Shown: positions 30,049 to 41,107, counted from the stretch's first letter. The stretch is DNA of 64,000 nt from Peptococcaceae bacterium 1109 (GCA_001028815.1 LDJB01000002.1:310001-374000); one strand, 5' to 3'. The notes: generated by a model not told the origin, from the sequence alone. Made by a program: numbers and translations.

Positions 30049-33000
30049 CTATTGGGAGACAAGTTCTACAGAGGCTTCATCGGTATCTCCAGCTATGGAA
30101 CGGCCTTCCAGCTCTTCCTCGCCGTCCAGTTCCAACTCATCTACGTTGATCTGCACATTACGGTAGCGAGACATACCTGTACCAGCTGGAATCAGTTTGC
30201 CGATGATCACGTTTTCCTTGAGGCCTAAGAGGCGGTCTGTCCTCCCTTTAATGGCCGCTTCCGTAAGGACTCTAGTGGTCTCTTGGAAGGAGGCTGCGGA
30301 CAAGAAGCTCTCTGTGGCAAGGGAAGCCTTGGTGATTCCCAACAGAACCGGTTTGGCTTCTGCAGGTTCCCCGTCTTCCGCCTTAGCCCTGCGGTTTTCT
30401 TCTTCCAGCTCAGCTACATCGATCAAGGCGCCAGGGAGAAGTCTGGTATCCCCTGCCTTTTCCACCTTGTACTTCCGCAGCATCTGCCGGACAATCACTT
30501 CGATGTGCTTGTCGTTAATATGCACACCTTGAGAGCGGTATACTTCCTGTACTTCCTGGACCAGGTAGCGCTGGACTGCAGGCACTCCTTGCACAATCAA
30601 GATGTCGTGGGGATTTACAGGCCCTTCTGTGATGCGGTCCCCCGCTTCTAGCTGGTCCCCATCCTGTGCCCTCAAGCGAGCGCCATAGGGGATGGTGTAG
30701 GACTTTTCCTCTCCATCCAATCCGGTTACTACAGCCTTCCGCACTCCCTTGCTCTCTACGAAACGGACGGTGCCCGCGATTTCTGTGATAATCGCCTGGC
30801 CCTTGGGCTTGCGGGCTTCAAAGAGCTCCTCCACCCGGGGAAGGCCGGCGGTGATGTCATCGCCCGCAACTCCACCAGTGTGGAACGTTCTCATGGTGAG
30901 CTGTGTACCTGGTTCGCCAATGGACTGGGCTGCTACGATACCTACCGCTTCACCCACATCTACGAGGCCGCCAGTGGCCAAGTTGCGGCCGTAGCACTTC
31001 ACGCACACGCCGTAGCGGGTGTGGCAGCCCAGGACGGACCTGATCTTAACCTTTTCAATACCCGCTTCCTCGATGGCCTTTGCCGCATCATCGCTGATCA
31101 TCTCATCAGCCTTGGCCAAGGTCTCACCTGTCTCAGGATGAACTACATCCTCCAGGGCTACTCGGCCTGCAACGCGCTCCCACAAAGACTCAATCACGGC
31201 AACGTGTTCACCAGATACTTCCTTGATGGCGGCCACTTCGATGCCTTCGTTTGTGCCGCAGTCGTGCTCCCGGACTATGACGTCCTGGGCCACATCGACC
31301 AGGCGGCGAGTAAGGTAACCGGAGTCAGCAGTTCGAAGCGCGGTGTCCGCCAACCCTTTGCGGGTACCGTGGCTGGAAATAAAGTACTCCAGCACCGTGA
31401 GGCCTTCACGGAAGTTTGACTTAATAGGAATTTCAAAGGTCTTACCGGTGGGGTCTGCCACCAGGCCCCGCATCCCTGCGAGCTGACTGATCTGGGACTC
31501 GTTACCACGGGCACCAGAGATGGCCATCATATACACCGGGTTGAAGCGGTCAAACCTATCCAGCATCTCCTTGGTGATGGCTTCTTTCGCCCGAGTCCAG
31601 ACTTCACATACCCGCTGGTAGCGCTCTTCTGGGGTGAGAAGCCCTCTTCTGAACTGGCTCTCGATCTGGTCAACCTCAGCCTCCGCCTGGTGTACCCGTT
31701 CGTGCTTACTCGCAGGAACAGAGATGTCTTCCACAGAGACGGTGGTGCCAGAGCGGGTGCTGTAGTAGAAACCTAGGCGCATGATTTGGTCCAAAGTCTT
31801 AGCGGTTTCCGAGGCGCCTGTTCGGCTGTAAAGCACTTCTACTAGGTTCCCCAGCTTCTTCTTATCAATAACATCATTTATATACTGGAAGCCTTCAGGC
31901 ATGATTTCGTTGAAGAACAATCTGCCTGGAGTGGTTTCTAACCGGCTCCCATCGGGCTGGCGCAAGATGATCTGTGCGTGCAGGCTCACTGCCCCCGCAT
32001 CATAGGCATGGCGCACTTCGTCAATGGAGTTGAAGTACTTCCCTTCACCTAAGGCACCAGGCCGCTGAGACGTGAGATAGTAGATGCCGATGACCATATC
32101 CTGGGTTGGGGTCACGATGGGCCTGCCGCTAGACGGCACCAGGATGTTGTTGGTGGACATCATGAGCAGCCTGGCCTCGGCTTGCGCCTCCGCAGACAAG
32201 GGAACGTGCACAGCCATCTGGTCGCCGTCAAAGTCCGCGTTGTAAGCTGTACACACCAGCGGGTGGATCTGAATAGCCCGGCCTTCAACGAGCACCGGCT
32301 CAAAGGCCTGAATACCCAAGCGGTGCAGGGTTGGGGCCCGGTTGAGCAGGACAGGGTGTTCCTTAATGACGTCTTCCACCACGTCCCACACTTCAGGGCG
32401 GACCCGCTCCACCATCTTCTTGGCGCTCTTGATGTTATGTGCAAGATTCCTGGCCACCAGTTCCTTCATGACGAAGGGCTTAAAGAGCTCCAAAGCCATT
32501 TCCTTGGGCAGCCCGCACTGGTACATCTTCAACTTGGGGCCTACCACAATTACGGAGCGGCCTGAATAGTCAACCCTCTTACCCAAGAGGTTCTGGCGGA
32601 AGCGGCCCTGCTTACCCTTGAGCATATCGCTCAAAGACTTCAAGGGACGGTTGCCAGGGCCCGTTACAGGCCTTCCCCGGCGGCCGTTGTCGATGAGAGC
32701 ATCTACCGCTTCCTGCAGCATGCGCTTTTCATTCCGCACGATAATATCTGGGGCACCTAGCTCCAGAAGACGCTTCAGGCGGTTGTTCCTGTTGATTACC
32801 CGCCGGTAAAGGTCATTGAGGTCAGAGGTGGCAAACCTGCCGCCATCCAGCTGCACCATGGGGCGCAGTTCTGGAGGGATTACTGGGATTACGTCCATGA
32901 TCATCCAGGACGGCTTGTTCCCAGATGCGCGGAAGGCTTCCACTACTTCCAACCGGCGCACAGCACGCACCCGCCGCTGGCCGGTGCTATCCCGAATCTC

Positions 33001-33579
33001 CTTGCGGAGTTCAGAGCTGAGTTCATCAAGGTCGATTTCGTCCAGAAGTTTCTTAATGGCTTCTGCTCCGATCCCAGCCTTGAAGCGGGCACCAAACTTC
33101 TCGCCGTATTCCCGATACTCCGCTTCGCTGAGGAGCTGGTACTTGGCTAACGTGGTTTCGCCGGGATCGATGACAATGTACGATGCAAAGTATAATACTT
33201 TCTCCAGTGTCCTGGGAGATAAGTCAAGCAAGAGGCCCATGCGGCTCGGGATCCCTTTAAAGAACCAGATGTGGGATACAGGTGCCGCGAGTTCAATATG
33301 GCCCATGCGCTCACGGCGCACTTTGGACCTGGTTACTTCCACTCCGCAGCGGTCACAAACGATTCCCTTGTACCTTACCCTTTTGTACTTGCCGCAGTGA
33401 CATTCCCAGTCCCGGGTTGGCCCAAAGATCTTCTCGCAGAACAGGCCTTCCCGCTCCGGTTTGAGGGTGCGGTAGTTAATCGTCTCCGGCTTTTTCACTT
33501 CGCCGCTTGACCAAGCCCGAATCTGTTCAGGCGAGGCGAGCCCGATTCTAATTCGATCAAAGAAATTGACATCCAGCAA
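30049..33579 (-). CDS. rpoC: RNA polymerase subunit beta-prime
   Basis: 1176 residues. Zinc site 1 [20 protein letters not shown] (part), catalytic NADFDGD that holds Mg, trigger-loop region [16 protein letters not shown], zinc site 2 with Cys at CGTNEG and [14 protein letters not shown]. Length fits Bacillota (about 1200) without the large insertion of Gram-negatives. I start at TTG 33579, 7 nt after GGAGGG, giving [17 protein letters not shown] as in relatives; the in-frame GTG at 33609 would overlap that ribosome site. Confidence 0.98.
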   Translation of the reverse strand: MLDVNFFDRIRIGLASPEQIRAWSSGEVKKPETINYRTLKPEREGLFCEKIFGPTRDWECHCGKYKRVRYKGIVCDRCGVEVTRSKVRRERMGHIELAAPVSHIWFFKGIPSRMGLLLDLSPRTLEKVLYFASYIVIDPGETTLAKYQLLSEAEYREYGEKFGARFKAGIGAEAIKKLLDEIDLDELSSELRKEIRDSTGQRRVRAVRRLEVVEAFRASGNKPSWMIMDVIPVIPPELRPMVQLDGGRFATSDLNDLYRRVINRNNRLKRLLELGAPDIIVRNEKRMLQEAVDALIDNGRRGRPVTGPGNRPLKSLSDMLKGKQGRFRQNLLGKRVDYSGRSVIVVGPKLKMYQCGLPKEMALELFKPFVMKELVARNLAHNIKSAKKMVERVRPEVWDVVEDVIKEHPVLLNRAPTLHRLGIQAFEPVLVEGRAIQIHPLVCTAYNADFDGDQMAVHVPLSAEAQAEARLLMMSTNNILVPSSGRPIVTPTQDMVIGIYYLTSQRPGALGEGKYFNSIDEVRHAYDAGAVSLHAQIILRQPDGSRLETTPGRLFFNEIMPEGFQYINDVIDKKKLGNLVEVLYSRTGASETAKTLDQIMRLGFYYSTRSGTTVSVEDISVPASKHERVHQAEAEVDQIESQFRRGLLTPEERYQRVCEVWTRAKEAITKEMLDRFDRFNPVYMMAISGARGNESQISQLAGMRGLVADPTGKTFEIPIKSNFREGLTVLEYFISSHGTRKGLADTALRTADSGYLTRRLVDVAQDVIVREHDCGTNEGIEVAAIKEVSGEHVAVIESLWERVAGRVALEDVVHPETGETLAKADEMISDDAAKAIEEAGIEKVKIRSVLGCHTRYGVCVKCYGRNLATGGLVDVGEAVGIVAAQSIGEPGTQLTMRTFHTGGVAGDDITAGLPRVEELFEARKPKGQAIITEIAGTVRFVESKGVRKAVVTGLDGEEKSYTIPYGARLRAQDGDQLEAGDRITEGPVNPHDILIVQGVPAVQRYLVQEVQEVYRSQGVHINDKHIEVIVRQMLRKYKVEKAGDTRLLPGALIDVAELEEENRRAKAEDGEPAEAKPVLLGITKASLATESFLSAASFQETTRVLTEAAIKGRTDRLLGLKENVIIGKLIPAGTGMSRYRNVQINVDELELDGEEELEGRSIAGDTDEASVELVSQ

Positions 33580-33611
33580 GGGCAGTCCCTCCTTTTGTCT
33601 AACGCCCACTC

Positions 33612-36600
33612 CTACTCCGCAATGTCGTCATCGCTGGCAAGCACATGGATATCCTCGAGTGCTAGGTCCTCATCTTCATCTAAATCGATAACATCCAGGT
33701 CTTCCACATCGAGGTCCACATCTAGGTCATCGCTGTCCAGGTCTAGATCGCCGTCCTCATCGCCGAGTTCTTCTTCGCCCTCGCTGTCTGATGGATCCAG
33801 CGCATCGTCGTCCTCGTCCTGGCCTTCGTCCTCATCATCGTCCTGCTTCCGACCACTGCGGTTGGCTCCAAGTGCGGTGCGCTCTACGCGCTGCACCGTC
33901 TTGCCTTGGATGTCTATCCCCAGCTCTTTCGCCATCTCGCTGATGTCCTCGTCCTCGTCGCGGATTTCGATCTCCTGCTCTTCTTCACTGAGCACTCGTA
34001 CATCCAGCCCCAGGCTCTGCAGTTCCTTAATGAGTACCCGGAAGGATTCAGGAACACCAGGTTCGGGGATGTTTTCCCCTTTGACAATGGCTTCGTAGGT
34101 TTTCACACGGCCCACCACATCGTCGGACTTGACAGTAAGGATTTCTTGGAGCGTATAGGCCGCACCGTAAGCTTCCAGGGCCCACACTTCCATTTCTCCA
34201 AACCGCTGTCCTCCGAACTGGGCCTTGCCACCCAAGGGCTGTTGGGTAACGAGGGAGTAAGGCCCTGTGGAACGGGCATGGATCTTGTCATCAACAAGGT
34301 GGGCCAGCTTGATCATATAGATGATGCCCACAGTAACAGGGTTATCGAAAGGTTCGCCGGTCCTGCCGTCGTAAAGCACGGTCTTGCCATCCCGGCGCAT
34401 ACCTGCTTCTTCCATGGTATCCATGACTTCGATTTCTGTAGCACCATCGAAGACAGGCGTTGCTACATGGAAGCCCAGGAGCTTGGCAGCCATACCCAAG
34501 TGTGTCTCGAGAACCTGCCCAATGTTCATCCGGGATGGCACGCCCAACGGGTTGAGGACGATTTGCACCGGCGTCCCATCAGGGAGGAAAGGCATATCCT
34601 CTACGGGCATAATCCGGGAGATAACACCCTTGTTCCCGTGGCGCCCGGCCATCTTGTCGCCTTCAGAAATCTTTCGCTTCTGGGCAATGTAGACCCGGAC
34701 CAGCTTGTTCACGCCTGGCGACAGCTCATCGCCGTTCTCACGAGAGAACACCTTCACATCGACGATGATGCCGCCTTCTCCGTGGGGCACTCTAAGGGAA
34801 GTATCCCGCACTTCCCGTGCCTTTTCGCCGAAAATAGCTCGCAGCAGGCGCTCCTCCGCGGTGAGCTCCGTCTCGCCCTTGGGCGTTACCTTGCCAACCA
34901 AGATATCGCCTGGCTTTACTTCCGCACCAATGCGGATGATGCCGTCTTCATCAAGGTTCTTCAGGCTGTCCTCGCCCACGTTGGGAATATCTCGGGTGAT
35001 TTCCTCGGGGCCAAGCTTAGTGTCACGAGCCTGAGCTTCATACTCTTCAATGTGAATGGATGTGAAGACATCGTCTTTAACCAGTTCTTCGCTGATTAAG
35101 ATAGCATCTTCGTAGTTGTAGCCTTCCCAAGGCATAAAGGCAACCAGAACGTTCTTGCCCAAAGCCAGTTCGCCCATATCGGTTGAGGGGCCATCGGCCA
35201 AAACGTCACCGGGGACAACTTCCTGGCCCACGAAACAGCGGGGCTTTTGGTTTACGCAGGTCCCTTGGTTAGAGCGCTTGAATTTGAGAAGGGGATAATA
35301 GTCCCGCTTGCCACTTGGGCGCTCCACCACGATTTCGCTGCCTGTGACCCGCTTAACGGTCCCAGCATGCTTTGCAAGGACTACCGCGCCAGAGTCCACA
35401 GCGGCCTTGTATTCCATCCCCGTTCCCACTAAAGGAGCTTCTGCTTCCAAGAGGGGCACAGCTTGGCGCTGCATGTTAGCACCCATCAGGGCCCGGGCGC
35501 CGTCGTCGTTTTCAAGGAACGGAATCAAAGCGGTGGCGATACTCACGATCTGCTTGGGGGAAACGTCCATGTACTCAACTTGCTCTGCAGGGACGATACG
35601 GATCTGATCCCGATCACGTACGGTCACCCGAGAGTTCACAAAGCGGTTATCATCATCCACCGGCTCGTTGGCCTGGGCGATGACGTAGTTATCTTCCTCG
35701 TCGGCCGTGAGATAATCAATCTCCTCGCTGACCACACCGTTCTCAACCCGCCGATAGGGCGTTTCGATAAAGCCATATTCGTTAATCCGCGCATAAGTAC
35801 ACAGTGCGGTGATCAGGCCTATGTTTGGGCCTTCAGGCGTCTCAATGGGACACATCCGGCCGTAGTGGGAATGGTGCACGTCCCGTACTTCAAAGCCTGC
35901 CCGGTCCCGAGAAAGGCCGCCAGGGCCCAAGGCGCTGAGGCGCCGCTTGTGGGTAAGCTCTGCCAAGGGATTTGTCTGGTCCATGAACTGGGACAGCTGG
36001 CTGGACCCGAAAAACTCCTTAATAGCAGCTACCACAGGGCGGATGTTGATCAGGGCTTGGGGAGTGATGATCTCCACGTCCTGAATGGTCATGCGCTCCC
36101 GTACAACCCGCTCCATCCTGCTGAGGCCGATCCTGAACTGGTTCTGTAGAAGCTCGCCCACGCTCTTTAAGCGGCGGTTGCCTAGGTGGTCGATGTCATC
36201 CACCGTGCCCAGATCGTAAGCCAGGTTTACCAGGTAGTTAATGGACGCCAAAATGTCGTCGGGGGTGATGGTGGTTACACCAGGATCTGGCTGATGGTTA
36301 GAGAAGAGGCGGACTTCATCCCCTTCCTTGGTGAGAAGAATGACAGAATTAATGCCCGCGGCGGTAATCTCTTCAGCACGCCGGCGGGTAATCCGTTCTC
36401 CCTTTTCCACCAGCAGCTCGCCGGTCTCTGGATCAACGATGTTCTCCCCGGCGACGCGATTAACAAGCCGCTCCGTCAGGCGCAGCTTTTTGTTGATCTT
36501 GTACCGCCCTACACCGGCCAGATCATATCGTTTTGGCTCATAAAAAAGGGTCTCAAACAACCCCCGGGCGCTTTCCTCTGTGGGCGGTTCACCTGGGCGC

Positions 36601-37313
36601 AGCCTCTTGTAAATCTCGATTAGGGCTTCATACTCATTGCTGGTGTTGTCTTTCTCGAGAGTGGCGCGAATTTGGGGAGCATCGTTGAACTCAGCCAGAA
36701 TCTTCGCATCGGTAGCCAAGCCGAGAGCCCGAATCAATACGGTGACCGGAAGCTTACGAGTCCGATCGATCCGCACGTAAATCACGTCATTGGAATCAGT
36801 CTCAAACTCCAGCCAGGCTCCGCGATTGGGAATAATATTTGCGGAAAACAGGCGCTTTCCGCTTGTATCTAAAGTATAATTAAAGTACACACCAGGAGAG
36901 CGAACCAGTTGGCTGACGATTACGCGTTCTGCGCCGTTGATTACGAAGGTCCCCTGCTCAGTCATGAGGGGGAAATCCCCCATGAAGACTTCCTGTTCCT
37001 TGACTTCGCCGGTTTCCTTGTTGATCAGGCGCACTCGCACCCTCAGCGGAGCAGCGTAGGTAGCATCACGTTCTTTGCATTCCTCTACGCCGTACTTCGG
37101 GTCCCCAAAACTGAAATCAATGAACTCCAATACTAGGTTGCCGGTAAAATCCTGAATTGGAGATATGTCCTTGAATACTTCCATGAGGCCCTCATTAAGG
37201 AACCACTCATAGGACTTCCGCTGAATGTCGATGAGATTGGGCATATCCAGGATCTCTTTGATCTTCCCGTAGTTGACCCGCTTTCGTTTTCCTTGATACA
37301 TGGCTACTGCCAA
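33612..37313 (-). CDS. rpoB: RNA polymerase subunit beta, acidic C-terminal tail
   Basis: 1233 residues. Recognisable stretches: rifampicin region [22 protein letters not shown] (fragment), [38 protein letters not shown], and the end of the conserved body [24 protein letters not shown] (part). After about residue 1157 comes a 76-residue tail in which 43 residues are Asp or Glu and none is Lys or Arg, with DLD repeats; the body otherwise matches the usual size (about 1190 in Bacillus). TTG start, 6 nt after AGGTGA; the next ATG (37301) is poorly placed. The gene ends 32 nt before the rpoC start. Confidence 0.98.
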   Translation of the reverse strand: MAVAMYQGKRKRVNYGKIKEILDMPNLIDIQRKSYEWFLNEGLMEVFKDISPIQDFTGNLVLEFIDFSFGDPKYGVEECKERDATYAAPLRVRVRLINKETGEVKEQEVFMGDFPLMTEQGTFVINGAERVIVSQLVRSPGVYFNYTLDTSGKRLFSANIIPNRGAWLEFETDSNDVIYVRIDRTRKLPVTVLIRALGLATDAKILAEFNDAPQIRATLEKDNTSNEYEALIEIYKRLRPGEPPTEESARGLFETLFYEPKRYDLAGVGRYKINKKLRLTERLVNRVAGENIVDPETGELLVEKGERITRRRAEEITAAGINSVILLTKEGDEVRLFSNHQPDPGVTTITPDDILASINYLVNLAYDLGTVDDIDHLGNRRLKSVGELLQNQFRIGLSRMERVVRERMTIQDVEIITPQALINIRPVVAAIKEFFGSSQLSQFMDQTNPLAELTHKRRLSALGPGGLSRDRAGFEVRDVHHSHYGRMCPIETPEGPNIGLITALCTYARINEYGFIETPYRRVENGVVSEEIDYLTADEEDNYVIAQANEPVDDDNRFVNSRVTVRDRDQIRIVPAEQVEYMDVSPKQIVSIATALIPFLENDDGARALMGANMQRQAVPLLEAEAPLVGTGMEYKAAVDSGAVVLAKHAGTVKRVTGSEIVVERPSGKRDYYPLLKFKRSNQGTCVNQKPRCFVGQEVVPGDVLADGPSTDMGELALGKNVLVAFMPWEGYNYEDAILISEELVKDDVFTSIHIEEYEAQARDTKLGPEEITRDIPNVGEDSLKNLDEDGIIRIGAEVKPGDILVGKVTPKGETELTAEERLLRAIFGEKAREVRDTSLRVPHGEGGIIVDVKVFSRENGDELSPGVNKLVRVYIAQKRKISEGDKMAGRHGNKGVISRIMPVEDMPFLPDGTPVQIVLNPLGVPSRMNIGQVLETHLGMAAKLLGFHVATPVFDGATEIEVMDTMEEAGMRRDGKTVLYDGRTGEPFDNPVTVGIIYMIKLAHLVDDKIHARSTGPYSLVTQQPLGGKAQFGGQRFGEMEVWALEAYGAAYTLQEILTVKSDDVVGRVKTYEAIVKGENIPEPGVPESFRVLIKELQSLGLDVRVLSEEEQEIEIRDEDEDISEMAKELGIDIQGKTVQRVERTALGANRSGRKQDDDEDEGQDEDDDALDPSDSEGEEELGDEDGDLDLDSDDLDVDLDVEDLDVIDLDEDEDLALEDIHVLASDDDIAE

Positions 37314-37353
37314 AGGCCCTCACCTCTCCTTTTGGTTTCCCAAGAAACAACAC

Positions 37354-37380
37354 GAAAAGCAAGGGCTGTTCTTCCCTCGC
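37354..37380 (-). terminator. Attenuator-like hairpin in the rpoB leader
   Basis: Minus strand GCGAGGG (37380-37374) pairs with CCCTTGC (37365-37359) in 7 bp with one G-U, followed by TTTTCGTG. It lies 40 nt before the rpoB start, well inside the leader of the rpoB promoter, so termination here would cut rpoBC expression. Confidence 0.5.
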
Positions 37381-37510
37381 TTCTACTATGTTCATTGCGC
37401 AAATTCCGTTATCTACCCCCCAAAAAAACTTTCCAAGGACAGCAGGAATTTGAATGAGAGTGTTGAATTATTTCTAAACGGGAGTAATATCCCCATTTTG
37501 GCACTAACTG

Positions 37511-37539
37511 ATCATAACACAGGGGTTATTTGTTGTCAA
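37511..37539 (-). promoter_or_regulatory. Sigma-A promoter of rpoBC
   Basis: Minus strand TTGACA (37539-37534), 17-bp spacer, TATGAT (37516-37511). Predicted start near 37504, giving a leader of about 190 nt. It allows rpoBC to be made independently of rplJL. An inverted repeat surrounds the -35. The 309-nt rplL-rpoB gap is accounted for by this promoter, the leader and two hairpins. Confidence 0.85.
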
Positions 37540-37550
37540 GCCCCTGTGTT
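37516..37550. repeat. 10-bp inverted repeat across the rpoB promoter
   Basis: AACACAGGGG (37516-37525) and CCCCTGTGTT (37541-37550) are perfectly complementary, 15 bp apart. On the minus strand one arm lies just upstream of the -35 and the other fills the spacer next to the -10. Candidate operator, or a hairpin in readthrough RNA from rplL. Confidence 0.7.
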
Positions 37551-37575
37551 CCTTGCTTCATATCGAGCTAGTTTT

Positions 37576-37602
37576 AAGGGACCTTCTGCCAGAAGGTCCC
37601 TT
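37576..37602 (-). terminator. Hairpin after rplL
   Basis: Perfect 12-bp stem (AAGGGACCTTCT with AGAAGGTCCCTT, 3-nt loop) 20 nt after the rplL stop. The minus exit is AAAACTAG, not U-rich, so it is a leaky terminator or an RNase cleavage site separating rplJL from rpoBC, a place where many bacteria have attenuation or processing. Confidence 0.6.
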
Positions 37603-37622
37603 TGTTGTTTTGCAGTCTTGTA

Positions 37623-37997
<375 letters not shown>

Positions 37998-38029
37998 TTA
38001 TTTACCCTCCTAAGAATATGCAAATTTTA

Positions 38030-38557
38030 CTAAGCGCCAGCTTCTTCCTTCTTTTTCCGCACTGCTTCCAGCGCATAAACGAAGTTGCGGATGTTGCCCT
38101 GCAGTACGTTGACCATACCAGCAATTGGGCCTTGCATTGCCCGGAGAACCATGGACAAGAGTACCTCTCTGCTGGGGAGATCAGCAAGGGCTTTCACTTC
38201 CTCGGGCCCTAAGGCCTTGCCTTCCACCAATCCGCCTTTGATTTCCAGATCCTTGTTCTTCTTTGCGAAGTCACTGATAATCTTCGCAGCTACAACTGGG
38301 TCATCATAACCAAAGGCAATGGCAGTTGGGCCAGCGAGGTAAGGCTCAATGGCTTCTACCCCAGCCTCCCGTGCTGCCAAGATGGTTAAGGTGTTCTTGA
38401 GAACCTTAAACTCAACGCCCGCTTCCCTAAGCTGTTTCCGGAGTTCAGTAATCTCTCCTACATCTAGTCCCCGGTAGTCAGCGATTACCGCTCCCTGCAC
38501 ACGACTGAGGCGGTCGCGAATTTCCTGAACCTTTGCAACCTTTTCCGGTTTGGGCAT
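38030..38557 (-). CDS. rplJ: 50S ribosomal protein L10 (uL10)
   Basis: 175 residues: KVQEIRDRLSRVQGAVIADYRGLDVGEITELRKQLR (in parts), FKVLKNTL, and GPTAIAF. Base of the L7/L12 stalk; with L12 it represses its own leader. I start at ATG 38557, after GGGAGGTGAAAGG; the upstream in-frame ATG (38629) lies in the leader terminator region. Confidence 0.98.
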   Translation of the reverse strand: MPKPEKVAKVQEIRDRLSRVQGAVIADYRGLDVGEITELRKQLREAGVEFKVLKNTLTILAAREAGVEAIEPYLAGPTAIAFGYDDPVVAAKIISDFAKKNKDLEIKGGLVEGKALGPEEVKALADLPSREVLLSMVLRAMQGPIAGMVNVLQGNIRNFVYALEAVRKKKEEAGA

Positions 38558-38581
38558 CCTTTCACCTCCCTTTTCTACAAC

Positions 38582-38762
38582 AAAAAAGACCTCCGCAGAC
38601 AGGGCGGAGATCTCAAATAAGCTGAACATGGAGGCTGACTGGTTCGGCAGCGAACACAGTCATCTCTACTCTTCTCCGACCTCGGCGGGCGAGATTGCTC
38701 TCCTTCGGTACTAGTGTACACCTGCTGTCTACGGCCTCTGTGCTATTCTGTTGTCAATCAAC
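38582..38762 (-). ncRNA. L10 leader with attenuator
   Basis: The leader between the promoter start and rplJ carries the sequence CCGTAGACAGCAGGTG, resembling the L10-binding core of known L10 leaders, and ends in an intrinsic terminator: GATCTCCGC (38612-38604) pairs with GCGGAGGTC (38596-38588, one G-U), then six T. This is the expected autoregulation of rplJL by the L10(L12)4 complex. Confidence 0.82.
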
Positions 38763-38768
38763 GGCGAT

Positions 38769-38797
38769 AGTATATCACGTTGGTTTCTACTAGTCAA
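38769..38797 (-). promoter_or_regulatory. Sigma-A promoter of rplJL
   Basis: Minus strand TTGACT (38797-38792), 17-bp spacer, TATACT (38774-38769), beginning 6 bp after the rplA stop. Predicted start near 38762. Confidence 0.85.
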
Positions 38798-38802
38798 CAA
38801 CC

Positions 38803-39498
38803 TTAGCGAGAGATATCTTGGGTATTTACCCTGAGTCCAGGGCCCATTGTGGACGACAGTGACAGCTTGCGCAGGTAGGTACCGCGGGCTGCTGCTGGCT
38901 TAGCCTTAATGATGGCGTCCATCAAGGTCTTGAGGTTTTCCATCAGCTGCTCGTCAGTGAAGGAAACCTTGCCGATGGGCACGTGCATGCCCGCTTCTTT
39001 GTTAACCCTGAATTCGACCTTACCAGCTTTAGAGTCGTGCACCGCTTTGGCCACGTCAAAGGTGACTGTGCCTGTCTTCGGGTTGGGCATGAGGCCCCGT
39101 GGGCCAAGGATACGCCCGAGCTTACCAACTACGCCCATCATGTCAGGGGTGGCGATGGCCACATCAAAGTCTGTCCAGCCGCCTTGGATCTTAGCAGCCA
39201 GATCTTCGTCGCCTACAAAATCTGCCCCTGCATCCCGTGCTTCTTGGGCTTTCTCGCCCTTTGCAAACACGAGCACCCGCACATCACGGCCGGTACCGTG
39301 GGGAAGTACAACTGTACCCCGGACTTGTTGGTCCGCGTGCCGGGGGTCGACACCCAGCTTCATAGCCACTTCCACCGTTTCGTTGAACTTGGCTGTGGCA
39401 CACTTCTTTACCAAAGCAATGGCTTCTTCTGGCGTATAATATTTTCCCGGTTCAATCAGCTTCATGGCTTCCTGAAGCCGCTTACCACGTTTTGCCAT
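38803..39498 (-). CDS. rplA: 50S ribosomal protein L1 (uL1)
   Basis: 231 residues: [38 protein letters not shown] (part), [16 protein letters not shown]. The mobile stalk protein at the E site; it represses its own mRNA in many bacteria. ATG with AAAGGAGGAAC upstream. The 74-nt gap before it contains GTGGGAGG, similar to its 23S target. Confidence 0.98.
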   Translation of the reverse strand: MAKRGKRLQEAMKLIEPGKYYTPEEAIALVKKCATAKFNETVEVAMKLGVDPRHADQQVRGTVVLPHGTGRDVRVLVFAKGEKAQEARDAGADFVGDEDLAAKIQGGWTDFDVAIATPDMMGVVGKLGRILGPRGLMPNPKTGTVTFDVAKAVHDSKAGKVEFRVNKEAGMHVPIGKVSFTDEQLMENLKTLMDAIIKAKPAAARGTYLRKLSLSSTMGPGLRVNTQDISR

Positions 39499-39572
39499 GG
39501 TCTGTTCCTCCTTTGTGGTGCAGACGGAACGTAGTTCCTCCCACGTTTTTCAATCTATTCCCAGCGTGTTCC

Positions 39573-39998
39573 CTAGTCTTCGACAACAACGCCCATGCTC
39601 CGGGCAGTGCCTTCCACCATCCGCATGGCTGCTTCCACAGAGGCAGCGTTCAGATCAGGCATTTTCAGCTCCGCAATCTCACGGACCCTATCCCGCTTGA
39701 TGGTGCCCACTTTTTCCCGATTGGGAACTCCGGAACCACGCTCGATATTCATAGCCTTCTTGATTAAGACCGCCGCGGGCGGAGTCTTGGTGATGAATGT
39801 GAATGACCGGTCTTCATAGACGGTAATCACTACTGGAATAATCATTCCAGCTTGGTTTGCGGTCCTTTCGTTAAAGGACTTGCAAAACTCCATAATGTTG
39901 ACACCATGTTGTCCTAGTGCCGGACCTACCGGCGGCGCCGGGTTTGCCTTACCTGCAGGGACCTGCAGCTTAATCAAGGCTGATACTTTCTTTGCCAC
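39573..39998 (-). CDS. rplK: 50S ribosomal protein L11 (uL11)
   Basis: 141 residues: [31 protein letters not shown] (in parts), the C-terminal domain with [25 protein letters not shown]. Part of the GTPase centre, target of thiostrepton and needed for stringent response. GTG start; 73 nt after nusG. Confidence 0.98.
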   Translation of the reverse strand: MAKKVSALIKLQVPAGKANPAPPVGPALGQHGVNIMEFCKSFNERTANQAGMIIPVVITVYEDRSFTFITKTPPAAVLIKKAMNIERGSGVPNREKVGTIKRDRVREIAELKMPDLNAASVEAAMRMVEGTARSMGVVVED

Positions 39999-40071
39999 GG
40001 CGCATACACCCCCTTAAGATTAATGTGGTAATGGCGGATTATTCATCCTCCCACTAAAAAGAGCGCAACCC

Positions 40072-40611
40072 TTATAGTTTGGCCACTTGACTGAAATCCA
40101 ATTCTACAGGGGTTTCGCGTCCAAACATTGAAACATTGACCCGCAGTTTGCCCTTCTCAGGGCTGATTTCGCTGATCGTACCGGAAAAGTTGACGAAGGG
40201 CCCAGCCACAACGCGCACCGTTTCCCCAACGGAAAAGTCGCTTTTCGGAGCCCCTTCAAAGCCCATACCCCTTAGTATAGTATGAACTTCGTGTTCTGCC
40301 AAGGGGATCGGCTTCACACCAGAGCCTACAAACCCTGTTACGCCCGGCGTGTTACGCACCACATACCAGGAATCGTCAGTGATGATCATCTCCACCATGA
40401 CGTATCCTGGGAAAATCTTCTTGGGCGTCACCTTCCGCTTGCCGTCTTTGTACTCCACCACTTCTTCAGTGGGGACCACAACGCGGAAGATCTTGTCTTC
40501 CATTCCCATGGATTCTACACGCCGCTCTAGGTTTGCCTTTACCTTATTCTCATACCCAGAATAAGTATGGATGACATACCACTGCTTGTTTGGGTGATCC
40601 TTTTCGCTCAT
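40072..40611 (-). CDS. nusG: Transcription elongation factor NusG
   Basis: 179 residues: NGN domain (WYVIHTYSGYENKVKANLERR, in parts; FPGYVMVEM; VRNTPGVTGFVG) and KOW domain (GETVRVVAGPFVNFSGTISEI). It binds RNA polymerase and modulates pausing and Rho action. ATG start whose only good ribosome site (GGAGGG) is about 20 nt upstream, separated by a small hairpin. Confidence 0.98.
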   Translation of the reverse strand: MSEKDHPNKQWYVIHTYSGYENKVKANLERRVESMGMEDKIFRVVVPTEEVVEYKDGKRKVTPKKIFPGYVMVEMIITDDSWYVVRNTPGVTGFVGSGVKPIPLAEHEVHTILRGMGFEGAPKSDFSVGETVRVVAGPFVNFSGTISEISPEKGKLRVNVSMFGRETPVELDFSQVAKL

Positions 40612-40629
40612 GCCGCAGGGCTTTAGCCC

Positions 40630-40860
40630 TTACCCTCCTAACCTACGAAGTAGGTTCAGTGCTCCGGTGGCTAGAACGTCGACTAATCCACTGAATATTG
40701 CGACCACGACGACCGTGACGACAACCACGATGGTATATGTGATCAGCTCTTTACGGTTTGGCCAGGATACCTTGCGGAGTTCACTGCGAGCTTCCCGCAG
40801 GTACTTGGTAAATCTGGCCCAAACTGTAGGTTTGCTCTGCACTGCTGCCACAATCCTCAC
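40630..40860 (-). CDS. secE: Protein translocase subunit SecE
   Basis: 76 residues: amphipathic segment KYLREARSELRKVSWPNRKELITYT (in parts) followed by one membrane helix (about residues 42-65). The short form typical of Gram-positives. Start uncertain: GTG 40860 or GTG 40851, the latter better spaced from AAGG. It clamps SecY in the translocon. 17 nt after rpmG. Confidence 0.96.
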   Translation of the reverse strand: MRIVAAVQSKPTVWARFTKYLREARSELRKVSWPNRKELITYTIVVVVTVVVVAIFSGLVDVLATGALNLLRRLGG

Positions 40861-40877
40861 ATCCTTCTCGTCAAACC

Positions 40878-41027
40878 CTAGCGGGTTTCTTTGTGCACGG
40901 TATGAGTTCTACAGGTCTTGCAATACTTCTTCAGCTCGATGCGATCCGGGTCGTTCTTCCTATTCTTCATAGTACGGTAATTCCGGTTCTTGCAATCGAC
41001 GCATTCCAACGTGATACCGACACGCAC
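40878..41027 (-). CDS. rpmG: 50S ribosomal protein L33 (bL33), zinc form
   Basis: 49 residues, the usual length, with CVDC and CKTC pairs for zinc and the [15 protein letters not shown] segment. I start at GTG 41027, 8 nt after GGAGG; the open frame to 41072 runs through the promoter -10. First gene of rpmG-secE-nusG-rplK-rplA. Confidence 0.96.
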   Translation of the reverse strand: MRVGITLECVDCKNRNYRTMKNRKNDPDRIELKKYCKTCRTHTVHKETR

Positions 41028-41062
41028 GCCTGCCACCTCCAGTAGGTCAAAATACCTTTTAG

Positions 41063-41091
41063 AATTTAACACATTTCAGGATCGCTGTCAA
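41063..41091 (-). promoter_or_regulatory. Sigma-A promoter of rpmG-secE-nusG-rplK-rplA
   Basis: Minus strand TTGACA (41091-41086), 17-bp spacer, TAAATT (41068-41063). It lies just after the tuf terminator; predicted leader about 29 nt. Confidence 0.82.
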
Positions 41092-41107
41092 TACTGAGCC
41101 AAAGTGG

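Noticed and set aside
33595-34098. Ser-rich plus-strand ORF opposite the 3-prime end of rpoB
   Set aside because: Mirror of the acidic RpoB tail (Asp codons read as Ser/Arg on the other strand); low complexity only.
37207-37395. 62-codon ORF overlapping the rpoB start
   Set aside because: Not accepted as a gene: out of frame with rpoB and no good ribosome site. Mentioned only as part of the possible leader control.
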